Shown piece after piece: positions 46,401 through 54,289 of a stretch of 64,000 bases of DNA. Source of the stretch: Liolophura sinensis (taxonomy: Eukaryota; Mollusca; Polyplacophora; Chitonida; Chitonidae). The position numbers were made by a program, and so were the translations under genes. The notes beneath the pieces were generated by a model that saw nothing but the letters and a program-made list of their open reading frames with translations, was not told the DNA's origin and made no database searches. The first letter of the stretch is position 1. Every line of letters starts with the position of its first letter. The stretch covers positions 6,389,606 through 6,453,605 of the forward strand of contig NC_088305.1 in the NCBI RefSeq assembly GCF_032854445.1, read 5' to 3'.

Positions 46401-49400
46401 CTCATTACACATGGCCATCAATCTAAGATCATAAACTAAAATGTCCGCTTGCTCTGAGAGTAATCCAAAACATTTACCATCTGTCACTTCTACGTGCGAG
46501 TCTAGGAAGGTGAGTGTCTCAGCCTTAGCGTGGGAATATCCCAACAGACGTGCCCGGATGAGGCCCTCACGCTTCTCTGTGCGGATCACTCGTACCTTGC
46601 CAAGTCTGGCGACATAATCCTCCAGCGGTTGCTTTAAATGAGCTGCAAACAAAGACACGCCATCAAAAATATCAGCTTGATGGTACAATAGAGTTTCTTT
46701 TAATTTGAAATACTTATGTTCAATTTCAATTTTAAGTTCCAAAACTTAATTACTTTCGATCTTAATCGTACAAATGTTTTCAGTCTTTGTTGTAGGGAAT
46801 GCCCTGGTGACTAACCTCATAAATAAGACATCAAGTCTGCCAAGGCCGGAGTCACGAACCCTCTTAACATTACGATTACGTAAACCACCATCGCAACAAA
46901 GCCTGCTAAGCTGGATGCCACACGGACTGTTCTGTCGTACTGAACGGCACATAATCTGATAATGCGGGATACAGGCCTACTTACGTAGATCTGAGAAGTC
47001 GTCTACCAGGATTATCTCCCTTACAAGATGTGATGGCGATCGGTCGAGTACGCTGTGAATGGTCCTCAGTAAAACCGACATAGCCTCGTTCACAAAACAG
47101 ATAATGACACTGGTTTGAGGTAGATCTTCTCCAAAGGACTTCTTACAACTACAACATATATAAATCACCTCTCACTTTTCCCTCTTTAATAGAAATGAAA
47201 TATAGAATTTCGGCCTGCACGGAACTGCGACGTAGTTAAGTATATTCTATGAATACTGACACTGTTTATTAACTTCCGGGAAAGCTGTACATTTTCCTGT
47301 TGTGTATATAATTCACCGATGACTACATTAGTCACACAATTTTATCTAGCATGCTTCATAGGTAACAGTTCTCTTATGGATGGTTACCTCATACATTACA
47401 CACTGTACGAATCTGTGATTTACTTATTTATTTGATTGTACGAATCTGTGACGATATCGTATCTAATATGCCGCAATATCTGACAGTTCTCTTATGTGTG
47501 GGGATTTTGTGTTACACACGAACCGGGGACCACGTCTTACCTAACGTGACGCATATCTGACAGTTTTCTTATGTGTAGGGACTTTGTGTTACACACGAAC
47601 CGGGGACCACGTCTTACCTAACGTGACGCATATCTGACAGTTCTCTGATGTGTGGGTATTTTGTGTTACACACGAACCGGGGACGATGTCTTACCTAACA
47701 TGACACATATCTGACAGTTCTCTGATGTGTGGGGATTTTGTGTTACACGCGAACCGGGGACCATGTCTTACCTAACGTGACGCATATCTGACAGTTCTCT
47801 AATGTGTGGGGATTTGTGTTACACACGAACCGGGGACCATGTCTTACCTAACGTGACGCATATCTGAAAGTTCTCTTATGTGTGGGTATTTTGTGTTACA
47901 CACGAACCGGGGACCACGTCTTACCTAGCATGACACATATCTGACAGTTTTCTGATGTGTGGGGATTTTGTGTTACACACGAACCGGGGACCATGTCTTA
48001 CCTAACGTGATGCATATCTGACAGTTCTCTGATGTGTGGGGATTTTGTATTACACACGAACCGGGGACCACGTCTTACCTAACATGACACATATCTGACA
48101 GTTCTCTGATGTGTGGGGATTTTGTGTTACACACGAACCGGGGACCATGTCTTACCTAACGTGATGCATATCTGACAGTTCTCTGATGTGTGGGGATTTT
48201 GTGTTACACGCGAACCGGGGACCACGTCTTACCTAGCATGACACATAACTGACAGTTCTCTTATATTTGAGGTGTTAATGTGTTATTCACTGTACAAGTC
48301 TGGGACGACCCCTTATATACAGGGTGTCCCAGAAGTGCACCATCCTGATTTTCATTTTTTTCTGTGCTTCAGATTTAATACTGATTTTAATTTTTTTTCT
48401 CTCTTTCAGAGTTAATTATGGCTAATAAACTAACAGTACAAGAAAGAGTTGAATTGTTTTTTTATGTAGCTCAAGCATTCAACCTCAACCTGGATGGTGC
48501 GCAACTTCTGGAACACCCTGTATTATGCTGATATCTGAATGGTTATTGAAATAACAGCTCCCTTATGAATGGGGGACATTCTGGTGGACTTATGGTTAGA
48601 ACGTCCGCTTCGAAGTCGAACCCAAGTTGGGTCACACAAAACACTTCAAAAATGGTACCTGGGTGTGGTGTCATGCCTGGTGTCTTCGACATGATAGGCT
48701 ACCACAGTGACGGCAGCATTTTGCCACAAGAAGACACATTATATGTGCACAGACCTAATGACTCCTCGTCATCATATGACTTCAAATTTGCTAAGAACTA
48801 CGTAAAACCCCAAGCATACATACATACACACACACATACGCACATTCTTATGGATGAAGGCTTCATGAGTTACACACTGCACGTTCCGAGGACAAATATT
48901 TTACCTCCTATGGCGCATGTCTGGCAGGTTTCTATGCATAGGAATACGGTCGCTCACATACTGGTTAAACTTATTTAAGCTCCATCCTCTGGTAAATTCA
49001 TTCTGTTCCTCCTTGGAGAATTTGGTCTTGTCCACGTTTACTCTCCTGCCATTCCTCCCTTTAAAAATGACCACATGAAAATTAATCTGTTCGTTTTAAC
49101 TGAAAGTTTGTTGTCTAATTGATGTTAGAATGCATTCCGTTATAATAACACAATATTGTGTCATATTTAACGTAATACACTGTTAACCTAATAGAATCGT
49201 TGTGTTAAATTAATAGAATATGTCTGTGCTATTTAACAGCAGAATCTGCCTCAATAACAGAATACATTCTAGCATCACTCAGAAAACAGACATTTTGTTA
49301 AATTTAACAGAATGAGAGGATACAAATCTTTAGTGTCACAATATTCTAACCTGTTTCACATGAGTATTCAAGCTCCGGTTTAAAGCTGCAATGACCACAT

Positions 49401-52400
49401 GGAAGGATGGAAACATTTACTCTTCTACTAATTTAACCAGTTTTACATAGTGATTCGGGCTGCAGCCTTAAGTTTTAATCCAAATTAAAAACAGAAGGTC
49501 GTGCCCTGGTTGTACATGTACAATTTCAGTCATGTTTCAGCATCCGGCTAGAACTGGTTTCTTTGGTCAACCAGCGCGAATTGCAATTGTGAAACACGTC
49601 ACTGTACGATTGTATTAGTTTGGTGTCAAAGATTAGAGGTCTTCCAGCAACCTGTGGATGGTCGTGGGTTTCCCCCGGGCTCTGCCCTTTTTCCTCCCAC
49701 CATAATGCTGGCCGCCGTCGTATAGGTAAAATATTCTTGAGTACGGCGTAAAACACCAGTCAAATAAATAAATAAATAAGATAAGAAGGAACTTTCGCTG
49801 GCTCATTCGCTAAAGTGTTCCTCTCGAAGTAGCCGAATAATATGTCTCGTTCGTTCAGCTATGGATTCTCTTGTCAGGTAATACACTGGTTAGCGTAGAA
49901 TAAAAAATCAGAAGCCTTTCAGCAGTGCAACCGCAGTGAGTTTCATTCCAGCAGCTCATGCTGGCTTCTTCTCTGCTAGTATGTGGGAGGGCCTGCGGCT
50001 GGTCGTGGGCTTCCCCCAGGCTCTGTCCGGTTTCCTCCGGAAAAGGTGGTCAAAGTCGTAAAAGTGAAATATTCTTGAGTACAACGTAAATCACTAATCA
50101 AATGAATAAACAAATATTAATATACTGAGTGAATAAATAAATCGGTAGTGTCCGACATGTGGCGGATTTTCAGAGTATACGATGACTGAAAGAATACTTA
50201 CCCATGTACTCCCCGGATGGTTTGTCAAAAAACTGTAAGCTATGATTCACGTGCAGATAAAGTAGGTCTTGGCGCAAAATTTCCTCGGGGCTTTGTGAGG
50301 CCTGATCACACATAAATAATGAACATTAATATTTGCCACAAAACTTCATCCGGACTTTGTGAGGTCTGATCACACAGAAAGAATGAACGTTGATATTTGC
50401 CATAAAACCTCATCCGGACTTTGTGAGGCCCGATCACACATAAATAATGAACATTGATATTTTCCGTAAAACTTCATTCGGACTTTGTGAGGTCTGAACA
50501 CACATAAGTAATGAACATTGATATTTGCAATAAAACTTCATCCGGACTTTGTGAGGTCTGAACACACAGAAAGAATGAACATTGATATTTGCCACAAAAC
50601 TTCATCCGGACTTTGTGAGGTCTTAACACACATAAATAATGAACATTGATATTTGCCACAAAACTTCATCCGGACTTCGTGAGGTCTGAACACACATAAA
50701 TAATGAACATTAATATTTGCCACAAAACTTCATCCGGACTTTGTGAGGTCTGAACACACATAAATAATGAACATTGATATTTGCCACAAAACTTCATCCG
50801 GACTTTGTAAGGTCTGAACACACATAAATAATGAACATTAATATTTGCCACAAAACTTCATCCGGACTTTGTAAGGTCTAAACACACATAAATAATGAAC
50901 ATTGATATTTGCAATAAAACTTCATCCGGACTTTGTAAGGTCTGAACACACAGAAATAATGAACATTGATATTTGCAATAAAACTTCATCCGGACTTTGT
51001 AAGGTCTGAACACACATAAATAATGAACATTAATATTTGCCACAAAACTTCATCCGGACTTTGTGAGGTCTGAACACACAGAAATAATGAACATTGATAT
51101 TTGCAATAAAACTTCATCCGGACTTTGTGAGGTCTAAACACACATAAATAATGAACACTGATATTTGCCACAAAACTTCATCTGGACTTTGTGATGCCTG
51201 AACGCACATAAATAATGAACATTGATATTTGCCATAAAACTTCATCCGGACTTTGATCACACAGAAATAATGAACATTGATACTTGCCATAAAACTTCAT
51301 CCGAACTTTGTGATGCCTGATCACACAGAAATAATGAACATTGATATTTGCCATAAAACTTCATCCGGACTTTGTAAGGTCTGAACACACATAAATAATG
51401 AACATTGATATTTGCCACAAAACTTCATCCGGACTTTGTGAGGTCTAAACACACATAAATAATGAACACTGATATTTGCCATAAAACTTCATCTGGACTT
51501 TGTGATGCCTGAACGCACATAAATAATGAACATTGATATTTGCCATAAAACTTCATTCTGACTTTGTAAGGTCTGAACACACATAAATGATGAACATTGA
51601 TATTTGCCATAAAACTTCATCCGGACTTTGTGGGGCCTGAACACAAATAAATAATGAACATTGATATTTGCCATAAAACTTCATCCGGACTCTGTGATGC
51701 CTGAACACACATAAATAATGAACATTGATATTTGCCACAAAACTTCATTCTGACTTTGTAAGGTCTGAACACACATAAATGATGAACATTGATATTTGCC
51801 ATAAAACTTCATCCGGACTTTGTGAGGTCTGAACACACATAAATGATGAACATTGATATTTGCCATAAAACTTCATCCGGACTTTGTGGGGCCTGAACAC
51901 ACAGAAATAATGAACATTGATATTTGTCATAAAACTTCATCCGGACTTCGTGAGGTCTGAACACACAGAAATAATGAACATTGATATTTGCCATAAAACT
52001 TCATCCGGACTTCGTGAGGTCTGAACACACATAAATAATGAACATTGATATTTGCCACAAAACTTCATCCGGACTTTGTAAGGTCTGAACACACATAAAT
52101 AATGAACATTGATATTTGCCATAAAACTTCATCCAGATTTTGTGAGGTCTGAACACACATAAATAATGAACATTGATATTTGCCACAAAACTTCATCCAG
52201 ACTTTGTGATGCCTGATCACACAGAAATAATGAACATTGATATTTGCCACAAAACTTCATCTAGACTTTGTGAGGCCTGAACACACAGAAATAATGAGCA
52301 CTGACATTTGGCGCAAAATTACCTCCCGGCTGTGGAAGGTATGAACACAAAGAAATAATGAATTTTTTATTTTTATCTAATAATGTATCTAGATTTTAGA

Positions 52401-54289
52401 AAACAATCTTCTGTTACCGCACCGCAAGCAAACAGCATGGATACATGTAAAGGTACCCGACATGATAACAACAGAAGCTTGTACTCCGTGCAACAAAGAA
52501 TGAACATTCTTTCAATTACCTATTTTCGTCTTTTCTCATCATGTAAACAAGAACTATTACGAATCTGAATGCACCGAAAAACATGGTCTGTGTCTGCTTA
52601 GAAATCCATACATTTTCTTTAAGTTATACGGAAATCCATTAATAAGCAAACGAGCAAGAAAGCAACAAGACTGATGTAAAAACACACTCTAACCTTCAAT
52701 GGCAAATGTCATTAGTATCCTTTGTAACAATAAGCATTTCACTTAATTCTGGACACAGAATGTATATTAGTGATATTTATTTATTTATTTGATTGGTGTT
52801 TTACGCCCAACTCAAGAATATTTCACATATACGACGGCGGCCAGCATTATGGTGGAAGGAAACCGGGCAGAGCCCGGCGGAAAGCCACGACCATCCACAG
52901 GTTGCTGGAAAACCTTCCCACGTACGGTCGGAGAGGAAGCCAGCATAAGCTGGACCTGAACTCACAGCGACCGCATTTGTGAGAGGCTCCTCGGTCATTA
53001 CGCTGCGCTAATCAACTGAGCCACGGAGGCCCCCTATATTAGTCAAAGCATCGAATATAGAATTTTTCACTGTACACTGGACCTCGGTGACGATAAGCAG
53101 TCAACTCCTGCGGCTGATTGCGCAGATCAGATTTCTTTGAAGACCACTTCTCTCTCACCAACGTGTATGGTTTGCATCATACGTGGAAAAGTTGTTCAGT
53201 GTCTTCCCAACGGCCGGTGGTTCACTTCGGATTATCCGTTTCATCCTCTTTGTGAAAAAAAGAATTCCCTATTACAATGAAAAACTCTTCATTATGGTAA
53301 ATTCGGTAAGAACCAAATAAACAATTCAATTTATCAAAAATCACTAAACAAAGAAAGGAAACATCTACCTGATTTTCTGCGGTCTTGTCGCCACCCAGCA
53401 TGTTAACATTTTCCTGGCGCTGTCCTTTTATTTCATCGGCATCTCCATTTCTCTGCTGTGCGTCCTTGACCGTCGCTTCCTCAACTCCGTTCTCATTATT
53501 ATCTCCATCTTTCACGTTCTCTGCTTCATTTACTTCGGCCTCCTGTTCTGCTTCGTTAATTTCGTGTACCTGTTCTGCGTCACTCATTTCGTCCACCTGT
53601 TCTGCTTCATCTGCGTTGTTCACCTGTTCTGCTTCATTTATTTCGTCCACCTGTTCTGCTTCATTTACCTTGTCCACCTGTTCTGCTTCATTTACTCCGT
53701 CCACCTGTTCTGCTTCATTTACCTTGTCCACCTGTTTTGCTTCATTTACTCCGTCCACCTGTTCTGCTTCATTTACATTCATACTACTACCGTGTCCCTG
53801 ATCTTCATTCACATTTTGATAATCGTTTAGCTCTTCTGCTTCATTCACATCTATATCACCATCTTTTACCTCTTCTATATCACCGTCATTTCCTGTCTCT
53901 GCTTCATTTACATTATCGTTTGCATCATTTTCGTCTTGTACGTCGTTGACGTTATTGTCTACATCAATTTCCTGTTGTACGTCAATGGCATTAATATCAC
54001 CTTCTTCTCGCGTGTCTCTACCACCTATATCATCCACTTCAAAGTCTCGGACGTTCTCGTGCTTAATGTCGAGATCGAAATAATTGCTGTCTTGGTTTCG
54101 TTCTCCTCGATACCATTTTAGAGTCTCGCGATACTTCGCTAGGTCTTTGTTGGGGTGGATATGCCCTTCATCCAGTTCGAACAATTCTAATGACGTAGAC
54201 GACATGAGTACAAGTCCTACCACGACGCACCAGGCTACTGGTAACACCAGCATGAGCAGCGCAAAACTCCGCTCCATTCTTCTACCCAT
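37335..54289 (-). CDS. Polypeptide N-acetylgalactosaminyltransferase (12 coding exons, 807 residues)
   Basis: A GALNT-family enzyme transfers GalNAc from UDP-GalNAc to Ser/Thr, starting mucin-type O-glycans in the Golgi. Exons in transcript order: 54289-53369, 50232-50202, 49058-48905, 47148-46985, 46642-46478, 44965-44758, 43586-43469, 41008-40820, 40551-40426, 39692-39603, 38716-38588, 37463-37335. All introns are GT-AG and the phases agree throughout. Residues 8-32 form a signal anchor. Residues 35-307 are a long acidic stem with ten 9-residue NEAEQVD-type repeats (172-261). The catalytic part holds the DSH metal/UDP motif (471-473), WGGEN (577-581) and VGHIF with His605. Residues about 690-807 are a ricin-type lectin domain. 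Odd points: FVNEAMS replaces the usual FHNEAxS, and both cysteines after DSH are valines. The exact GALNT subfamily cannot be fixed by eye. ATG 54289 is chosen because it opens the anchor; Met5 is an alternative start. Confidence 0.88.
37464..38587 (-). other. GALNT intron 11
   Basis: GT-AG intron of about 1.1 kb. It contains plus-strand frames (37918-38454 and 38316-38567) without recognisable domains. I do not call them genes. Confidence 0.6.
38588..38716 (-). CDS. GALNT exon 11 (lectin beta repeat)
   Basis: Residues 723-765: GCVDYS keeps the Asp of the C-L-D motif, then [10 protein letters not shown], closely matching the CHH..GNQ.W block of GALNT lectin domains. Acceptor tggtttgcag, donor AAG|GTAAGG. 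Confidence 0.87.
38737..38895 (-). mobile_element. SINE family A fragment in GALNT intron 10
   Basis: Tail complement ttatttgattggggttttat, then the diverged body. It lacks the head and starts only 20 bp upstream (in gene sense) of the exon 11 acceptor. Confidence 0.75.
39603..39692 (-). CDS. GALNT exon 10 (lectin alpha repeat, degenerate)
   Basis: Residues 693-722 ([20 protein letters not shown]). It has the two cysteines of an alpha repeat but lacks the C-L-D aspartate and the usual GGNQ block. Acceptor tttgttgacag, donor CAG|GTATAT. Confidence 0.75.
40426..40551 (-). CDS. GALNT exon 9 (catalytic/lectin linker)
   Basis: Residues 651-692: [16 protein letters not shown], then [13 protein letters not shown], a hallmark block (YGD...R..L.C..F.WYLENVYP) of the family. 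Acceptor cttactgcag, donor GTG|GTAAGT. Confidence 0.9.
40820..41008 (-). CDS. GALNT exon 8 (catalytic domain end)
   Basis: Residues 588-650: [20 protein letters not shown], then RQSSP and [15 protein letters not shown]. His605 in VGH is the metal-binding His of the family. Donor CCG|GTAAGT. Confidence 0.92.
41099..41250 (-). mobile_element. Degraded SINE-like sequence in intron 7
   Basis: ttatttatttcttgggacag, then a ggaaaccagactgagcgggg block resembling SINE bodies in minus orientation. Family not assigned. Confidence 0.35.
41338..41458 (+). mobile_element. SINE family A head only
   Basis: gtggcctccgtggccgaggg, tandem gctagcac units, then ggtcgctgtgagttcaagtc. The body and tail are absent, which is unusual because most partial copies lack the head instead. 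Confidence 0.75.
41581..41854 (+). mobile_element. Full-length SINE family A with target duplication
   Basis: Near-consensus copy from ggggcctccgtggctcagtc to a long A run, flanked by the perfect 12-bp duplication tcattaaaatga at 41569-41580 and 41855-41866. Inserted in GALNT intron 7, antisense to the gene. Confidence 0.94.
43200..43437 (-). mobile_element. SINE family A, nearly full length
   Basis: Minus-strand copy just downstream of exon 7 in gene sense. tcgatata occurs on both sides as a likely short target duplication. The head is partly deleted. Confidence 0.87.
43469..43586 (-). CDS. GALNT exon 7 (catalytic WGGEN motif)
   Basis: Residues 549-587: [16 protein letters not shown], then [23 protein letters not shown] (577-581) is the family's catalytic loop motif. 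Acceptor tatctttatcag, donor AAG|GTAGGT. Confidence 0.94.
43750..43955 (+). repeat. Family B copy in GALNT intron 6
   Basis: Blocks ttaagccatggcgtttgggg, gttagaataaaaccctagct, aaggtaaactgacaaaagac, gtatgatcatctgccaac, cgctgatctggttttgccc, in family B order. Confidence 0.7.
43956..44045. repeat. ~20-bp tandem repeat
   Basis: Four to five copies of gcatggaataatgacgtgag with substitutions, directly after the family B copy. Confidence 0.8.
44758..44965 (-). CDS. GALNT exon 6 (catalytic core)
   Basis: Residues 480-547: [19 protein letters not shown], then [23 protein letters not shown] is the family block. Acceptor attattttcag, donor AG|GTGCGC, the least typical donor of the gene. Confidence 0.9.
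45150..45330 (-). mobile_element. tRNA-derived SINE (family D) in intron 5
   Basis: Minus orientation: the complement of a gattgatt-rich tail, then ggtgtttaacaccgtgctca, the body, and ggattcgaacccgcgatcta (complement of a B box) near the right end. Confidence 0.75.
45697..45960 (-). mobile_element. Full-length SINE family A with target duplication
   Basis: Flanked by the perfect 12-bp duplication tgtattgtttta at 45685-45696 and 45961-45972. It carries an internal duplication of actcaagaatatttcactta not seen in other copies. Confidence 0.93.
45973..46215 (+). repeat. Family B copy in GALNT intron 5
   Basis: Begins after the SINE target duplication: ttaaatgtgatgacaacact, ttaagccatggtgctaggg, aataaaaccctgactgaggt, cgtatgaccatttgccac, atcacactgttgtagccccc, ctctatgctgtacgtcttt. 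Confidence 0.72.
46478..46642 (-). CDS. GALNT exon 5 (DSH motif)
   Basis: Residues 425-478: [29 protein letters not shown], then [15 protein letters not shown] is the D-x-H metal-binding motif. The usual cysteines directly after it are Val474 and Val476. Acceptor ttgtttgcag, donor ATG|GTAAAT. Confidence 0.94.
46985..47148 (-). CDS. GALNT exon 4 (catalytic domain start)
   Basis: Residues 370-423: [34 protein letters not shown], then [12 protein letters not shown]. It is the nucleotide-binding start of the GT-A fold. The normally conserved His after F387 is Val388 and the usual aromatic or Arg is Met392. Acceptor atatgttgtag, donor C|GTAAGT. Confidence 0.94.
47360..48300. repeat. 77-bp array in GALNT intron 3, derived from the exon 3 boundary
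   Basis: About eleven tandem 77-bp units start near 47483, 47560, 47637, 47714, 47791, 47867, 47944, 48021, 48098, 48176 and 48252, with degraded copies on both sides. Read on the minus strand, each unit contains CTGTCAGATATGCGTCACG, then TTAG|GTAAGA. This aligns with the exon 3 end CTGCCAGACATGCGCCATAG and its donor, and the downstream TGTGTAAC also matches. The array is therefore made of copies of the exon-intron junction. Confidence 0.85.
47419..47436 (-). mobile_element. 18-bp SINE-tail-only insertion with 15-bp target duplication
   Basis: tttacttatttatttgat is flanked by two identical copies of tgtacgaatctgtga (47404-47418 and 47437-47451). The insert is the complement of the family A tail (atcaaataaataagtaaa) and nothing more. 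Confidence 0.78.
48320..48520. mobile_element. 201-bp TA-flanked MITE with a transposase relic
   Basis: The terminal inverted repeats cagggtgtcccagaagt and acttctggaacaccctg (complement cagggtgttccagaagt) extend about 23 bp and are flanked by TA on both sides, as in Tc1/mariner-type elements. Inside, an ATG at 48418 opens [19 protein letters not shown], resembling the N-terminal helix-turn-helix start of such transposases. The rest of the gene is missing, so this is a deletion derivative. Confidence 0.82.
48570..48815 (+). mobile_element. SINE family C in GALNT intron 3
   Basis: tggtggacttatggttagaa (A-box area), then ggtgtcatgcctggtgtctt, agacacattatatgtgcaca and ctaatgactcctcgtcatca, matching 31329-31650. 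A CA/TA microsatellite follows (about 48818-48842). Confidence 0.78.
48905..49058 (-). CDS. GALNT exon 3
   Basis: Residues 318 (part) to 369 (part): [30 protein letters not shown], then [18 protein letters not shown]. It matches the pre-catalytic block N.FN.Y.SD.I..HR.LPD.R of the family. Acceptor atttttaaag, which has a weak pyrimidine tract; donor GAG|GTAAAA, also weak. Confidence 0.88.
49070..49330. mobile_element. MITE family M1 copy next to the exon 3 acceptor
   Basis: Imperfect inverted ends (gaaaattaatctgttcgttt and its counterpart near acattttgttaaatttaaca) with inner arms around tagaatgcattccgttata / ataacagaatacattctag, as in 26813-27078. It begins about 12 bp from the exon 3 acceptor. 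Confidence 0.72.
49636..49781 (+). mobile_element. SINE family A, 5'-truncated
   Basis: aggtcttccagcaacctgtg through caccagtcaaataaataaat, near consensus, in GALNT intron 2. Confidence 0.83.
49908..50116 (+). mobile_element. SINE family A, diverged
   Basis: Retains gcagtgagtttcattccagc, the body, and attcttgagtacaacgtaaa with the tail aatcaaatgaataaacaaa. Several deletions. Confidence 0.75.
50202..50232 (-). CDS. GALNT exon 2 (31-nt microexon)
   Basis: Encodes [10 protein letters not shown] plus one base. Acceptor catagcttacag, donor ATGG|GTAAGT. It is needed to join the stem (exon 1) in phase to exon 3, and it yields the G-E-x-G-R-x-G-x-x-V stretch usual just before the catalytic domain. 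Confidence 0.78.
50266..52345. repeat. 64-bp minisatellite in GALNT intron 1, ~32 copies
   Basis: Unit of 64 bp with aatgaacattgatatttgcc, ataaaacttcatccggactt, tgtgaggtctgaacacacat. The array ends only about 34 bp from the exon 2 acceptor, so its last unit probably covers the branch-point region. The ladder of 61-codon frames offset by 64 bp is a by-product of the period. Confidence 0.93.
52772..53034 (-). mobile_element. Full-length SINE family A in GALNT intron 1
   Basis: Minus-strand copy with a tttattta tail complement and intact head, flanked by tatattagt at 52763-52771 and 53035-53043. Confidence 0.9.
53369..54289 (-). CDS. GALNT exon 1 (signal anchor and acidic stem)
   Basis: 921 nt, 307 codons. 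A short basic start (MGRRMER) precedes the hydrophobic segment [20 protein letters not shown]. Residues 35-95 are mixed ([16 protein letters not shown]). From about residue 95 to 300 almost every second residue is D, E, N or Q. Ten 9-residue repeats (172-261) come from a 27-bp unit. Donor CAG|GTAGAT. Stems in this family usually vary in length and are poorly conserved, but such an acidic repeat is unusual. The antisense frames here are shadows. Confidence 0.86.

Noticed and set aside
50474-52250. Ladder of 61-codon frames starting [10 protein letters not shown]
   Set aside because: They are spaced exactly by the 64-bp repeat period and shift frame each unit; a by-product of a non-coding array.
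53222-53368. Exon 1 reading through to a stop (355-codon version of GALNT exon 1)
   Set aside because: The frame beyond the CAG|GTAGAT donor turns hydrophobic and unlike the stem; splicing to exon 2 restores the family's usual pre-catalytic sequence.
53385-53949. Cys/Ser-rich and aromatic plus-strand frames
   Set aside because: Exact antisense shadows of the repetitive acidic GALNT stem.
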